Part shown: positions 51,283 through 60,606 of the stretch, one piece after another
Layout: the number at the start of each line of letters is the position of its first letter
Numbering within the stretch: position 1 is the first letter of the stretch
NCBI RefSeq assembly: GCF_900155475.1
Contig: NZ_FXAM01000001.1
Coordinates: 297,501-361,500 of the forward strand
Source: Methylomagnum ishizawai
GTDB taxonomy: Bacteria > Pseudomonadota > Gammaproteobacteria > Methylococcales > Methylococcaceae
Direction: 5' to 3'
Length of the DNA stretch: 64,000 nucleotides
The notes under the pieces: generated by a model
Databases searched by the model: none
Seen by the model: the letters and a program-made list of their open reading frames with translations, nothing else
Told to the model about the DNA's origin: nothing
Translations under genes and position numbers: made by a program

Positions 51283-52029
51283 ATGAGCGGAAGAGTAGCG
51301 GTCGTCACGGGCGGTACCGGCACCATCGGCACCGAAGTCTGCAAGCATCTGGGCGCGGCGGGCCACCGGGTGGTGGCGCTGTGCTTGCCGGGAACGCCCG
51401 ATTGCGTGCCCGACACCTGGGAAGCGGCCCGCAAGGCCGAGGGTTATGACATGAGGGTCGTGGGCTGCGACGTGGCGGATTACGAGGATACCGCCCAGGC
51501 TTTCGCCCAGATCGAAGCCGATATCGGCCCGGTCGATATCCTGGTCAACGCGGCGGGCATCACCCGCGACGCCACGTTGCGCAAGATGGACCCCAAGCAA
51601 TGGCGCGAGGTCATCGCGGCCAATCTCGACAGCGTGTTCAATACCACCCGCTGCGCGTTCCCCGGCATGATGGACCGGGGTTTCGGGCGCATCGTCAATA
51701 TCTCCTCGGTGAACGGCATGAAGGGCCAGTTCGGCCAGGCCAATTACGCCGCCAGCAAGGCCGGCATCCATGGCTTCACCATGTCGGCGGCGCGGGAAGG
51801 CGCGCGCAAGGGCGTCACGGTCAACACGGTGTCGCCCGGCTATATCGAATCGCCCATGATCATGGCGGTGCCGGAAGAACACCGCGCCAAGATCATGGCC
51901 GAAATCCCGGTCGGGCGTTTCGGTAAGCCCGCCGAGATCGGGCGCTTGATCGCCTTCCTGACGGCGGACGAATCCGGCTTCATCACCGGGGCTGAAATCG
52001 CCATCAACGGCGGCCAGCATATGCAATAA
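51283..52029 (+). CDS. phaB: Acetoacetyl-CoA reductase
   Basis: This 248-aa short-chain dehydrogenase reduces acetoacetyl-CoA to (R)-3-hydroxybutyryl-CoA with NADPH. The nucleotide motif is TGGTGTIGTE (near 7-16), followed by NAAGITRD. The catalytic Ser sits in NISSVNGMKGQ and Tyr/Lys in NYAASKAG. An AAGGAG site precedes the ATG. It is part of phaA-phaB-phaR. Confidence 0.94.
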   Translation: MSGRVAVVTGGTGTIGTEVCKHLGAAGHRVVALCLPGTPDCVPDTWEAARKAEGYDMRVVGCDVADYEDTAQAFAQIEADIGPVDILVNAAGITRDATLRKMDPKQWREVIAANLDSVFNTTRCAFPGMMDRGFGRIVNISSVNGMKGQFGQANYAASKAGIHGFTMSAAREGARKGVTVNTVSPGYIESPMIMAVPEEHRAKIMAEIPVGRFGKPAEIGRLIAFLTADESGFITGAEIAINGGQHMQ

Positions 52030-52121
52030 GCCGATGGCCTGACGGCGCGGTGGAAACAGCCGGAATCCCATGCGCCGTCCAGGACCGTCCCTTTCAAACC
52101 TCCCTCACTCTCCCTAAAGTT

Positions 52122-52604
52122 GTGCAACCAGAACGCATCATCAAAAAATATTCCAACCGCCGCCTCTACGACACCGAGATCAGCGCCTATGTGACCTTGG
52201 ACGATGTGCGGCGGCTGGTGAAAGCCGGCGTCAAGTTCAAGGTGGTGGACGCCAAGACCGACGAGGACATCACCCGTTCCATCCTCATGCAAGTCATCCT
52301 CGAACAAGAAGAACGGGGCAAGCCGATCTTCACCCAGGAGATGCTGGAGCAGATCATCCGCACCTATGGCGACGCCATGCAGGGGTTCATGACCCGCTAT
52401 CTCGAACAGAGCATGGCGGTGTTCCTCAAGCAGCAACAGGCGGTACAGGAACAGATGGCGAACCTCATCCAGACCGCGCCCGCGTCCATCTATGCCGACC
52501 TCGCCCAGCACAACCTCAAACTGTGGCAGACCCTGCAGGAAGGTTTCCTCAAGGCGTATTCCCAGGAACGAGCATCGAACCCGCGTAGCCCGGATGGGGC
52601 ATAG
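52122..52604 (+). CDS. phaR: PHB synthesis regulator PhaR
   Basis: This protein of about 160 aa contains the PHB/PHA accumulation regulator DNA-binding domain ERIIKKYSNRRLYDTEISAY and the PHB_acc region (IFTQEMLEQIIRTYGDAMQG), then a helical tail. PhaR binds PHB granules and represses phasin genes until polymer forms. The start is uncertain: the GTG at 52122 gives the family-like N-terminus, while a GTG at 52050 would add 24 residues. Neither has a good Shine-Dalgarno. Confidence 0.85.
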   Translation: MQPERIIKKYSNRRLYDTEISAYVTLDDVRRLVKAGVKFKVVDAKTDEDITRSILMQVILEQEERGKPIFTQEMLEQIIRTYGDAMQGFMTRYLEQSMAVFLKQQQAVQEQMANLIQTAPASIYADLAQHNLKLWQTLQEGFLKAYSQERASNPRSPDGA

Positions 52605-52667
52605 CGCCGGTTTCCCGGATTCTGTCGCGCTGATCCGCCACCTGCCCCCGCACCGCCAATTCGTGAG

Positions 52668-52708
52668 AAAATCCCCTATCGCGCCCGGACTGGGGCGCGG
52701 GATTTTTT
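52668..52708 (+). terminator. Terminator after phaR
   Basis: AAAATCC and CGCGCCC (separated by a 5-nt bulge) pair with GGGCGCGGGATTTT, ending in T6. It lies between phaR and thiO and probably ends the pha transcript. Confidence 0.65.
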
Positions 52709-52726
52709 CACCACCCCGGTAATTCC

Positions 52727-53812
52727 ATGTCTTTGAATATCGCCGTTCTGGGCGCGGGCCTGATGGGGCGGTTGCTGGCCGTCGAATTGGCACGCTCCGG
52801 GCATCGCGTCGCGGTCTACGAGCGCGGCGGTTCCGACGGCCAGACCGCCGCGGCCCATATCGCCGCCGCCATGCTCGCGCCCTGGGCCGAATCGGTGGTC
52901 TCCGAACCCGTCATCGTCGAGCTCGGCCTGGCCAGCCTGGAACGCTGGCCCCGGATCATCGCCGCTTTGCTCCGCCCGGTGTTTTTCCAACAGGCGGGCA
53001 CCCTCGTCGTCTGGCATCCCCAGGATCGCGACCAAGCCATCCAGTTCTCGGCCCGGCTGCGGACCCTGGACCCCGGTTTGCGCGGCGGCGACCGGGTGCG
53101 CGAAATCTCCGGCACCGATATCCAAACCCTGGAACCCGCCTTGGGCCAGCGTTTCGCCCAAGGGATTTATCTCGCGGGCGAAGGCCAGCTGGACAACCGC
53201 AGCCTGTTGGACGCCTTGCTGGCCCAACTTGAAGCTAGCGCAGTGGCTTTGCACTGGCATACCGAAACCGCGCCGGACCACATCCGGGCCGATTGGATCA
53301 TCGATTGCCGGGGCTTGGGGGCCAAGCCGGAATGGCGGACCCTGCGCGGCGTGCGCGGCGAGGTGGTGCGGGTACAATCGTCCGAGGTGGGCCTGACCCG
53401 CCCGGTGCGCTTGCTGCATCCGCGTTATCCGCTCTATATCGCGCCCAAGCCTGGTGGGGTCTACGTCATCGGCGCGACCCAGATCGAGACCGAGGATACT
53501 TCCCCGGCCAGCGTGCGCTCGGCGCTGGAACTGCTGTCGGCCTTGTACGCGGTGCATCCCGCGTTCGGCGAGGCCCGCATTCTGGAACTGGCCGCGCACT
53601 GCCGCCCGGCCCTGCCCGATAATTTGCCGGAAATCCGCTGGGATGGCGGGCGTTTGATCCAGGTCAACGGCCTGTACCGCCATGGCTATCTGATCGCCCC
53701 GGCGGTCATGGAGGCCGCCCTGGCCTTGCTGCGGCGGGTGGCGGAGCGGGGTGGCGCGGACCTGGAATCCTGGTGCGCCGCCCAGCCGTTCCCCTCGCTC
53801 TACCGGCGTTAA
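52727..53812 (+). CDS. thiO: Glycine oxidase ThiO
   Basis: This 361-aa FAD enzyme of the DAO family oxidises glycine to dehydroglycine for thiazole synthesis. The FAD motif is AVLGAGLMGRLLAVELARSG (near 6-25). Later segments are typical of ThiO/MnmC: GQLDNRSLLDALL, VIGATQIETED and HCRPALPDNLPEI. It heads thiO-thiS-thiG. No TPP riboswitch is recognisable upstream. Confidence 0.9.
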   Translation: MSLNIAVLGAGLMGRLLAVELARSGHRVAVYERGGSDGQTAAAHIAAAMLAPWAESVVSEPVIVELGLASLERWPRIIAALLRPVFFQQAGTLVVWHPQDRDQAIQFSARLRTLDPGLRGGDRVREISGTDIQTLEPALGQRFAQGIYLAGEGQLDNRSLLDALLAQLEASAVALHWHTETAPDHIRADWIIDCRGLGAKPEWRTLRGVRGEVVRVQSSEVGLTRPVRLLHPRYPLYIAPKPGGVYVIGATQIETEDTSPASVRSALELLSALYAVHPAFGEARILELAAHCRPALPDNLPEIRWDGGRLIQVNGLYRHGYLIAPAVMEAALALLRRVAERGGADLESWCAAQPFPSLYRR

Positions 53813-53835
53813 TAGCGCAACGCGCTCCATTTCCC

Positions 53836-54039
53836 ATGAGCATACGCATAACCATCAACCAAAAGCCCTATGATCTGCCCGAGGACGCCACCTTGGCGGA
53901 AGCCCTCGCCCGTTTCGGCGCGGCCCCGCCGTTCGCGGTGGCGGTCAACCTGCAATTCGTCCACCGCCATTTGTACGGCGAAACCCGGCTGCGCGCGGGC
54001 GATCAGGTCGAGGTCGTCCAACCCGTCGCCGGGGGTTGA
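53836..54039 (+). CDS. thiS: Sulfur carrier protein ThiS
   Basis: This 67-aa ubiquitin-fold protein ends in the required Gly-Gly (VVQPVAGG), which is adenylylated and thiocarboxylated to supply sulfur for the thiazole ring. The start at 53836 lies 23 nt after thiO. thiG follows. Confidence 0.92.
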   Translation: MSIRITINQKPYDLPEDATLAEALARFGAAPPFAVAVNLQFVHRHLYGETRLRAGDQVEVVQPVAGG

Positions 54040-54060
54040 ACCTTATCTGTGAGTGAAGCC

Positions 54061-54873
54061 ATGAATCTTCCTACCGAAACCGCCGACGCGCTCATCCTCT
54101 ACGGCCAATCCTTCGCCGGGCGTTTGCTGCTGGGGACGGCGCGGTATCCTTCCCCCAAAATCCTGGAGCAAGCGGTCGTGGTCGCCGCGCCCGCCCTGCT
54201 CACGGTGTCGCTGCGCCGCCAAGCCGCCGCCCACCACGAAACCGGCGGCCAGGCCTTTTGGCAATTGCTCGCCCGGTTGGGCGTGCCGATCCTGCCCAAT
54301 ACCGCCGGTTGCCATAGCCCGGAAGAGGTCTACGCCACCGCCATGATGGCGCGGGAAATCTTCGATACCGAGTGGCTCAAGCTGGAATTGATCGGCGACG
54401 ACTACACCTTGCAGCCCGATACCCTAGGCATGGTGGCGGTGGCCGATAAACTGCTGCGCGAGGGCTTCAAGGTATTGCCCTATTGCACCGAGGATTTGGT
54501 GCTGTGCAAGCGCTTGGTCGATGTCGGCTGCCAAGCCGTGATGCCCTGGGCCGCGCCCATCGGCACCGGCAAGGGTCCGGTCAATCCTTATGCCTTGCGG
54601 CTGCTGCGCGAGCGCATCGAAGTCCCCATGCTGATCGACGCCGGGTTGGGCCTGCCGTCCCATGCCTGCCAGGTGATGGAATGGGGCTACGATGGCGTGC
54701 TGCTGAATACCGCCGTGGCCTTGGCCGGCGATCCGGTGGCCCTGGCCCGGGCCTTCGCCCAGGCGGTGGCGGCGGGGCGGCTGGCCTATCTCGGTGGGGC
54801 CATGGCGGAGCATGATTCGGCCCAGGCCAGCACGCCGGTCATCGGCACGCCGTTCTGGCATCAACAGGCCTGA
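54061..54873 (+). CDS. thiG: Thiazole synthase ThiG
   Basis: This 270-aa TIM-barrel enzyme forms the thiazole phosphate from deoxyxylulose phosphate, dehydroglycine and ThiS thiocarboxylate. The Schiff-base Lys is in EWLKLELIGDD (near 108), and phosphate binding in PIGTGKGPVNP and GYDGVLLNTAVA. The ATG at 54061 is preferred over a GTG at 54049. It ends the thiOSG set. thiE and thiC are not in the window. Confidence 0.93.
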   Translation: MNLPTETADALILYGQSFAGRLLLGTARYPSPKILEQAVVVAAPALLTVSLRRQAAAHHETGGQAFWQLLARLGVPILPNTAGCHSPEEVYATAMMAREIFDTEWLKLELIGDDYTLQPDTLGMVAVADKLLREGFKVLPYCTEDLVLCKRLVDVGCQAVMPWAAPIGTGKGPVNPYALRLLRERIEVPMLIDAGLGLPSHACQVMEWGYDGVLLNTAVALAGDPVALARAFAQAVAAGRLAYLGGAMAEHDSAQASTPVIGTPFWHQQA

Positions 54874-54886
54874 GGGGGAGGACAGG

Positions 54887-55522
54887 ATGCGGCCCGCGAC
54901 CCAGACCCCGGCGCAACACCACCCACATTGGATCGCCTGCCATGATTGCGACGCGCTCTATCCCGTGCCCAGGCTGGCCGTGGGCCAGAAAGCCCTGTGC
55001 GTCCGCTGCGGGGCGGTATTATTGCAACGTAAGCGCGATACCCTGGGCCGCAGTTTGGCGATGGCGTTCGCTTGCCTGGTGTTGTTCACGCTCGCCAATA
55101 GCTTTCCCTTGCTGGGCCTCAATATCGAGGGCCGGGTGGAATATGGCGCCGTTATTTCCGGGGTGTTCGAGTTGAAACATCAGGGTTTCTCGGCGATGGC
55201 GGCCTTGGTGTTCGGGGTCAGCATCCTGGCGCCCGGCCTCAAGATCGCGGGTTGGCTCTATGTGCTGTTGCCGCTCCGGCTGAACCGTAGGCTGCCGGGC
55301 ATGACCACGGTGTTCCGCTGGATCGCGCTGTTGGGGCCGTGGGCCATGGCCGAGGTGTATATGCTCGGCATCCTGGTCGCCGTGGTGAAACTGGCTGATC
55401 TCGCCACCATCGAGCCGGGCTTGTCGCTGTATTCCTTCGCCGCCATGATCGTCGCCATGGCCGCGACCGACGCCATGCTCGAACCCCACGAAATCTGGGA
55501 GCGTCTGGAGTCCTTGAAATGA
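54887..55522 (+). CDS. pqiA: PqiA-like membrane protein, first half
   Basis: This 211-aa protein has an N-terminal zinc-ribbon-like pair of CxxC motifs (CHDCDALY and CVRCGAVL) and four hydrophobic segments, one PqiA unit. E. coli PqiA (about 417 aa) holds two such units in one chain. Here they are separate genes with an ATGA overlap. PqiA works with PqiB and PqiC in lipid transport between membranes. GGGGGAGGACAGG precedes the ATG. Confidence 0.88.
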   Translation: MRPATQTPAQHHPHWIACHDCDALYPVPRLAVGQKALCVRCGAVLLQRKRDTLGRSLAMAFACLVLFTLANSFPLLGLNIEGRVEYGAVISGVFELKHQGFSAMAALVFGVSILAPGLKIAGWLYVLLPLRLNRRLPGMTTVFRWIALLGPWAMAEVYMLGILVAVVKLADLATIEPGLSLYSFAAMIVAMAATDAMLEPHEIWERLESLK

Positions 55523-56166
55523 ATCCACCCCTCGCCACCGCCCGCAGCGCCGGTTTCTGGAATTGCGACGCCTGCCACCTGCTGGTCCGCGCCCGGCCCC
55601 TGGCGCAAGGCTGTCATGCCCGTTGTCCCCGCTGCGGGGCGGAATTGCGTTCGCGCAAACCGAACAGTCTTAGCCGCACCTGGGCGCTGACGATTGCCGC
55701 CTATATCCTGTATATTCCGGCCAATCTGCTCCCGGTCATGACCGTGATCATGTCGGGGCACGGCGAGCCGGACACCATCTTGAGCGGCGTCAAGGAATTG
55801 ATCGAAAGTGGCATGTGGCCGCTGGCGCTGCTGGTGTTCTTCGCCAGCATCACCGTGCCGGTGTTGAAGCTGTTGACGCTGACCTATTTGCTGATTTCGG
55901 TGGGCCGCAAATCGCACATCCGGCCCCGCCAACGCACCTTCCTTTACCGGCTGACCGAGAGCGTTGGGCGCTGGTCCATGATCGATATCTTCGTGATCTC
56001 GATCTTGGTGGCCTTGGTCAAGGTCGGCGCCCTGGCCACCATCGAGGCGGGCGCGGGTGCCGTCGCCTTCTCGGGGGTGGTGGTGATTACCATGTTCGCG
56101 GCCATGAGCTTCGATCCCCGTTTGATTTGGGACGCCCTGGAACAATCCGATGAGCCAAAACCATAA
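55519..56166 (+). CDS. pqiA: PqiA-like membrane protein, second half
   Basis: This 215-aa second PqiA unit has CDACHLL and CPRCGAEL, then four transmembrane segments (for example LTIAAYILYIPANLLPVMTVIM and IFVISILVALVKVGAL). It overlaps the first PqiA gene by 4 nt and pqiB by 17 nt, so the three are translated together. Confidence 0.88.
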   Translation: MNPPLATARSAGFWNCDACHLLVRARPLAQGCHARCPRCGAELRSRKPNSLSRTWALTIAAYILYIPANLLPVMTVIMSGHGEPDTILSGVKELIESGMWPLALLVFFASITVPVLKLLTLTYLLISVGRKSHIRPRQRTFLYRLTESVGRWSMIDIFVISILVALVKVGALATIEAGAGAVAFSGVVVITMFAAMSFDPRLIWDALEQSDEPKP

Positions 56167-57850
56167 CGAATCTTCCCCTCCCTCCACCGATACCTCTCCC
56201 GAAGCCCTGGTCGAAGAATCCCGCAGCCTCCCCCTGGTGTGGTTGATCCCGCTGGTGGCGGGTTTGATCGGCTTGTGGCTGGCTTACAAGACCCTCAGCG
56301 AGCAGGGGCCGTTGATCTCCATCACTTTCAAGGAGGCCGTGGGCCTGGAGGCCGGCAAGACCAAGATCAAGTACAAGGATGTCGAGGTCGGCCTGTTGCA
56401 GACGGTGGAACTGAGCGGCGATTTGTCCAAGGTGGTCGCCACCGCCCGCATGAGCAAGACCGTGGCCTCGCACCTGGGCGCGGATAGCCGGTTCTGGGTG
56501 GTGAAGCCGCAATTGGGCCTGGGCGGGGTTTCCGGCCTGGATACCTTGATCGCGGGCAATTACGTCGCGGTGGAGTTCGGTTCCGGCCAGCCCGGCAAAG
56601 ATTTCATCGGCCTGGAACACGCCCCCAAGATCAGCGCCGACACGCCGGGACGCTCGTTCATCCTGGTGTCCTACGACGCCGGTGCCTTGAAGGAAGGGGC
56701 GCCCATCTATTTCCGCAATATCCAGGTGGGTCGGGTGGTGGAAACCCGGTTGGCCGATAACAAGCAAAGCGTCCGTACCGAGATTTTCATCGACGCTCCA
56801 TTCGATCAACTGATCCACGACAAGACCCGGTTCTGGCTGACCGACGCCATCGACATGTCGATGGACGCCCAGGGCTTCAACCTCAAGGTGGGTTCCTTGT
56901 TGTCCATGTTGGTCGGGGGCATCGCCTTCGATACCCCGGACGTGGCCGATCCCAACGGCCATGAAAGCGTGGCGGGCACCGAATTCACCCTGCATCCCAA
57001 TTTCACCGACGTGGGCGAGGGTGCCCATAGCCATAAGCAGACCTTCCTGCTGTATTTCGACGATTCCGTCCGTGGCTTGCAGCGCGGTGCGCCGGTCGAG
57101 GTGCGGGGGATGCGGGTCGGGACCGTGACCGATGTGCATCTGGATTTGGATTTCCAGACCAAGAAATTCCGCATCCCGGTCACCATCGACCTCGACCCGG
57201 AGGATTTCGCCAGCGGCGAGGCGGTGAGGAAATATATGGCGGCCTACCAGGACCAGATCGCCCAAGGCCGGCGTCCGGTCATCGAAAGCCTGGTCGCCCA
57301 GGGCATGCGGGCGCGGCTCAAGACCGGGAGTTTCCTGACCGGGCAGCTATATGTGGATTTGGACCTCTATCCCGATGTTCCGCCCAAGACCTTGGTTTAT
57401 GGCGGTCCCTACCCCGAGATTCCCACCCTGCCGTCCTTGAGCGACGAATTGCAGAAGTCCGCCATGGATATCATGGCGAGCCTCAAGAAGATACCGTTTG
57501 AGAAGATCGGCAACGAACTCCTGGGCACGGTCCAGGGGGCCAACCGGCTGACCAACGCCCCCGAATTGCAGCAGACCATCCGCGACCTGGACGCGGCCAT
57601 GAAGCAGGTCCAGTCCTTGGCCAGGACGGCGGATACCCATGTCGCCGCCCTGGCCACCGGCATGGAGCAGAGCTTGGGTTCGGTCAAGAAGGCGCTGGGC
57701 CAACTCGAACCCGGCGCGCCGATGACCGTCAACCTCAACAAGGCGCTGGAGGAATTGTCCTCCGCCGCCCGTTCCCTGCGTAATCTCAGCGATTACCTCG
57801 ACCGCCACCCCGAAGCCTTGTTGAAGGGCAAATCCGGAGCCACACCATGA
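56150..57850 (+). CDS. pqiB: PqiB, MCE-domain lipid-transport protein
   Basis: This 566-aa protein has one N-terminal transmembrane helix (about 27-46) and three MCE domains. These begin near residues 50 (ITFKEAVGLEAGKTKIKYKD), 160 (LVSYDAGALKEGAPIYFRNI) and 295 (LLYFDDSVRGLQRGAPVEVR). A C-terminal coiled-coil/helical part follows (about 440-560). In E. coli PqiB forms a tunnel across the periplasm. Confidence 0.92.
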   Translation: MSQNHNESSPPSTDTSPEALVEESRSLPLVWLIPLVAGLIGLWLAYKTLSEQGPLISITFKEAVGLEAGKTKIKYKDVEVGLLQTVELSGDLSKVVATARMSKTVASHLGADSRFWVVKPQLGLGGVSGLDTLIAGNYVAVEFGSGQPGKDFIGLEHAPKISADTPGRSFILVSYDAGALKEGAPIYFRNIQVGRVVETRLADNKQSVRTEIFIDAPFDQLIHDKTRFWLTDAIDMSMDAQGFNLKVGSLLSMLVGGIAFDTPDVADPNGHESVAGTEFTLHPNFTDVGEGAHSHKQTFLLYFDDSVRGLQRGAPVEVRGMRVGTVTDVHLDLDFQTKKFRIPVTIDLDPEDFASGEAVRKYMAAYQDQIAQGRRPVIESLVAQGMRARLKTGSFLTGQLYVDLDLYPDVPPKTLVYGGPYPEIPTLPSLSDELQKSAMDIMASLKKIPFEKIGNELLGTVQGANRLTNAPELQQTIRDLDAAMKQVQSLARTADTHVAALATGMEQSLGSVKKALGQLEPGAPMTVNLNKALEELSSAARSLRNLSDYLDRHPEALLKGKSGATP

Positions 57851-58449
57851 GACGCAGCTTCCTGATCCTGGCCTACGCCGTTTTGTTGTCCGCCGCCGGT
57901 TGCGGCAGCACGCCGCCGACGCGGTTCTACACCCTCGCGCCCTTGCAGGCTTCCGGGGCGAAGGCCGAGGCCGCCGGCCTGGGCCTGGCGCTGGGCCTGG
58001 GTCCGGTGGAACTGCCCAAATCGATGGACCGGCCCCAGATCGTCACCCGCAGCGGCGCGAACGAATTGCAACTAGCCGAGTTCGACCGCTGGGCCGAGCC
58101 GGTCCAGGACAACGTGGTGCAGGTTTTGGCGGAGAACCTTTCGCTGCTGCTGCCTGGCCAGAAGGTGGTGATCTATCCCTGGAATCGTTCGCAGGAGATC
58201 GATTACCAAGTGGCGGTGCGGGTGGTCCGCTACGACCGGGCGGATTCGGGCGATGTGGTGTTGAAGGCGCGCTGGAGTGTGTCGAGTCCCACCAACGACA
58301 ACGAGTTGCTGGCGCGGGAAGCCAGCTACACGGCGCACCCGGCGGGACCGGACTACCGGGCCACGGTGGAGGCGATGAACCACGCTTTGAACGATCTCAG
58401 CCGCGATGTGGCGGCGGCGGTGAAAGGCTTGCGTGGTGCTCCCTTGTGA
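57847..58449 (+). CDS. pqiC: PqiC-like outer-membrane lipoprotein
   Basis: This 200-aa lipoprotein has a signal peptide ending in SAAGC and the ABC-type transport auxiliary domain (PPTRFYTLAP; QIVTRSGANELQLAEFDRWAEP). PqiC sits at the outer membrane and docks PqiB. It overlaps pqiB by 4 nt and is last in pqiA-pqiA-pqiB-pqiC. Confidence 0.88.
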   Translation: MRRSFLILAYAVLLSAAGCGSTPPTRFYTLAPLQASGAKAEAAGLGLALGLGPVELPKSMDRPQIVTRSGANELQLAEFDRWAEPVQDNVVQVLAENLSLLLPGQKVVIYPWNRSQEIDYQVAVRVVRYDRADSGDVVLKARWSVSSPTNDNELLAREASYTAHPAGPDYRATVEAMNHALNDLSRDVAAAVKGLRGAPL

Positions 58450-58834
58450 GGATCGACCGTCCAGGCCGGGGCGTTGTCGGGCCGGACGTTCTGGGTGGGG
58501 GTGGATTTTAGGCGCGTAAGCGATGGCCGCGGCCTAAAAGCCGCTCCCACATGATTTTGGGATATTCTAGGGGAGGGGGGTTGCGCACGGCCTAGTGCCG
58601 TGTCATCAAGCGGGTTTTTTCCTGGTACAATAGAACGTTTAACAAAAACTCGCTAATAACAGCTGGGATTTACGGATTCTCCGCCCGCGTCGGTTCGGAT
58701 TATTATATTGGTTCGGACGATGGGGAGGGTTTCCGCTGCGGCGGCATCGGCTGATCGTCAAGGAATGCGGGAGGCCGTCCGCGCCGGGGGATTCCGCACT
58801 ATAACACGGTATAGAGGCAACATCGGGCAATATC
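58450..58834. other. Intergenic region between pqiC and fabA
   Basis: 385 nt without a supportable gene. It holds a REP-like hairpin at 58524-58550 and a small CACGGC/GCCGTG hairpin at 58586-58602. I could not pick a clear fabA promoter or a FabR/FadR-type site. Confidence 0.5.
58524..58550 (-). repeat. REP-like palindromic element, single copy in window
   Basis: On the minus strand GTGGGAGCGGCTTTTAGGCC forms a GCGGC-type hairpin with a GTGGGAGC head, the pattern of REP elements mobilised by RAYT transposases in Pseudomonas and relatives. No second copy or RAYT gene was seen in the window. Confidence 0.5.
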
Positions 58835-59374
58835 ATGATAAGCAAGGAACCAGAATTAAAGCAAAGGCAGCATAGCTACACCCGCGAGGAATTGATCCAA
58901 TGCGGACGGGGAGAAATGTTCGGTCCCGGCAACGCCGAATTACCGCTCCCGCCCATGCTGATGTTCGACCGTATCACCCATATCAATTCCGAGGGCGGCC
59001 TTTACGAAAAAGGTTCGATCATCGCCGAATTGGATGTGCATCCCGACCTGTGGTTTTTCGATTGCCATTTCATGAACGATCCCGTGATGCCCGGTTGCCT
59101 GGGACTCGATGCCATGTGGCAGATGATCGGTTTCTATCTCGGTTGGATGGGGGGGAAGGGCCGGGGCCGGGCCTTGGGCGTGGGCGAGGTCAAATTCCGC
59201 GGCCAGGTGTTGCCCACGAACCGGCTGGTCGTCTACCGGATCAATTTGAAGCGGGTCATCATGCGCAAATTGGTCATGGGGATCGCCGACGCCGAATTGG
59301 AGTGCGATGGCAAGGTCATCTATGAAGCCTCCGATCTCAGGGTCGGCCTCTTCACCTCCACGGACGCCTTTTGA
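58835..59374 (+). CDS. fabA: 3-hydroxydecanoyl-ACP dehydratase/isomerase FabA
   Basis: This 179-aa enzyme introduces the cis double bond of unsaturated fatty acids. The catalytic His78 and Asp92 are in [11 protein letters not shown] and LGLDAMWQM. The N-terminus [19 protein letters not shown] aligns with other FabA proteins after a slightly longer start. Its stop is 15 nt before the fabB start. Confidence 0.95.
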   Translation: MISKEPELKQRQHSYTREELIQCGRGEMFGPGNAELPLPPMLMFDRITHINSEGGLYEKGSIIAELDVHPDLWFFDCHFMNDPVMPGCLGLDAMWQMIGFYLGWMGGKGRGRALGVGEVKFRGQVLPTNRLVVYRINLKRVIMRKLVMGIADAELECDGKVIYEASDLRVGLFTSTDAF

Positions 59375-59388
59375 CGAGGTTGCACGAT

Positions 59389-60606
59389 ATGAAGCGCGTA
59401 GTTGTAACGGGTATCGGGGTGGTTTCCAGCCTCGGGAACAATCGCTCGGAAGTGACCGACGCCTTGCGGCAGGGCCGGAGCGGTATCCGCTTCAGCGAGG
59501 AATACCGGGAAATGAAATTCCGCAGCCAGGTCCATGGCCCGATCAAGCTGGACCCGGACGAGTTGATCGACCGCAAAATCCGCCGGTTCATGGGCGATGG
59601 CGCGGCCTACAATTATCTCGCCATGCAGGAGGCCATCGCCGACGCCTGCCTGGAGGAATCCGAGGTCTCGAATCCCCGCACCGGCCTGGTGATGGGTTCC
59701 GGCGGGCCATCCACCTCCAATCTGCTGTTGGCTTGGGATAGCTACCGCGAGAAGGGCGTTAAGAAGGTCGGTCCCTACATGGTGCCGCGCACCATGTCCA
59801 ACACCAATTCCGCCTGCCTCGCCACGCCGTTCAAGATCAAGGGCGTGAATTACTCCATCAGTTCGGCCTGCGCCACCAGCGCCCATTGCGTCGGCAACGC
59901 GGCCGAATTGATCCAACTGGGCAAGCAGGATGTGATGTTCGCCGGCGGCGGCGAAGAAGTACATTGGACCATGACCGTGTTGTTCGATGCCATGGGAGCC
60001 TTGTCCGCCAAGTACAACGACACGCCGGAAATCGCTTCCCGCGCTTATGATGCCGACCGCGATGGCTTTGTGATCTCGGGCGGGGCCGGGGTGCTGGTGC
60101 TGGAGGAACTGGAACACGCCAAGGCGCGTGGGGCCAAAATCTACGGCGAATTGATCGGCTATGGCGCGACCTCCGATGGCTATGACATGGTCCAGCCCTC
60201 CGGCGAAGGCGCGGTACGCTGCATGAGGCAGGCCATGGAAAGCGTGAGCGGCCCTATCGATTATATCAACGCCCATGGCACCAGCACCCCTATTGGCGAT
60301 ATCCGCGAATTGCAGGCCGTCAAGGAAGTGTTCGGGGTCGAAATCCCGCCGATCAGTTCCACCAAGTCCCTGTCCGGCCATGCGCTGGGCGCGGCGGGCG
60401 TCCACGAGGCGATTTATTCGCTGTTGATGATGGAGGGGCGTTTCATCTGCGCCTCGGCCAATATCGACACCCTCGACCCCGGCGCGGACGGCGTGCCCAT
60501 CGTGCGGCAGCGGATCGACAATGCCCGCATCGATATCGCCATGTCCAACAGCTTCGGCTTCGGCGGCACCAATGCCAGCTTGGTGTTCCAACGCTATGGT
60601 GGATAG
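59389..60606 (+). CDS. fabB: 3-oxoacyl-ACP synthase I FabB
   Basis: This 405-aa ketosynthase elongates unsaturated acyl-ACPs. The active Cys161 is in [11 protein letters not shown], and the His residues in [11 protein letters not shown] and [23 protein letters not shown] precedes the ATG at 59389. It is coupled to fabA and overlaps ttcA by 11 nt. Confidence 0.95.
   Translation: MKRVVVTGIGVVSSLGNNRSEVTDALRQGRSGIRFSEEYREMKFRSQVHGPIKLDPDELIDRKIRRFMGDGAAYNYLAMQEAIADACLEESEVSNPRTGLVMGSGGPSTSNLLLAWDSYREKGVKKVGPYMVPRTMSNTNSACLATPFKIKGVNYSISSACATSAHCVGNAAELIQLGKQDVMFAGGGEEVHWTMTVLFDAMGALSAKYNDTPEIASRAYDADRDGFVISGGAGVLVLEELEHAKARGAKIYGELIGYGATSDGYDMVQPSGEGAVRCMRQAMESVSGPIDYINAHGTSTPIGDIRELQAVKEVFGVEIPPISSTKSLSGHALGAAGVHEAIYSLLMMEGRFICASANIDTLDPGADGVPIVRQRIDNARIDIAMSNSFGFGGTNASLVFQRYGG

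Noticed and set aside
52605-52726. TPP riboswitch before thiO
   Set aside because: No CTGAGA-type thi-box motif or matching helices are present; only a terminator-like hairpin is seen.
58586-58602. CACGGC/GCCGTG hairpin as the pqi operon terminator
   Set aside because: The stem is short and the nearest T-run is about 14 nt away, too far for an intrinsic terminator.
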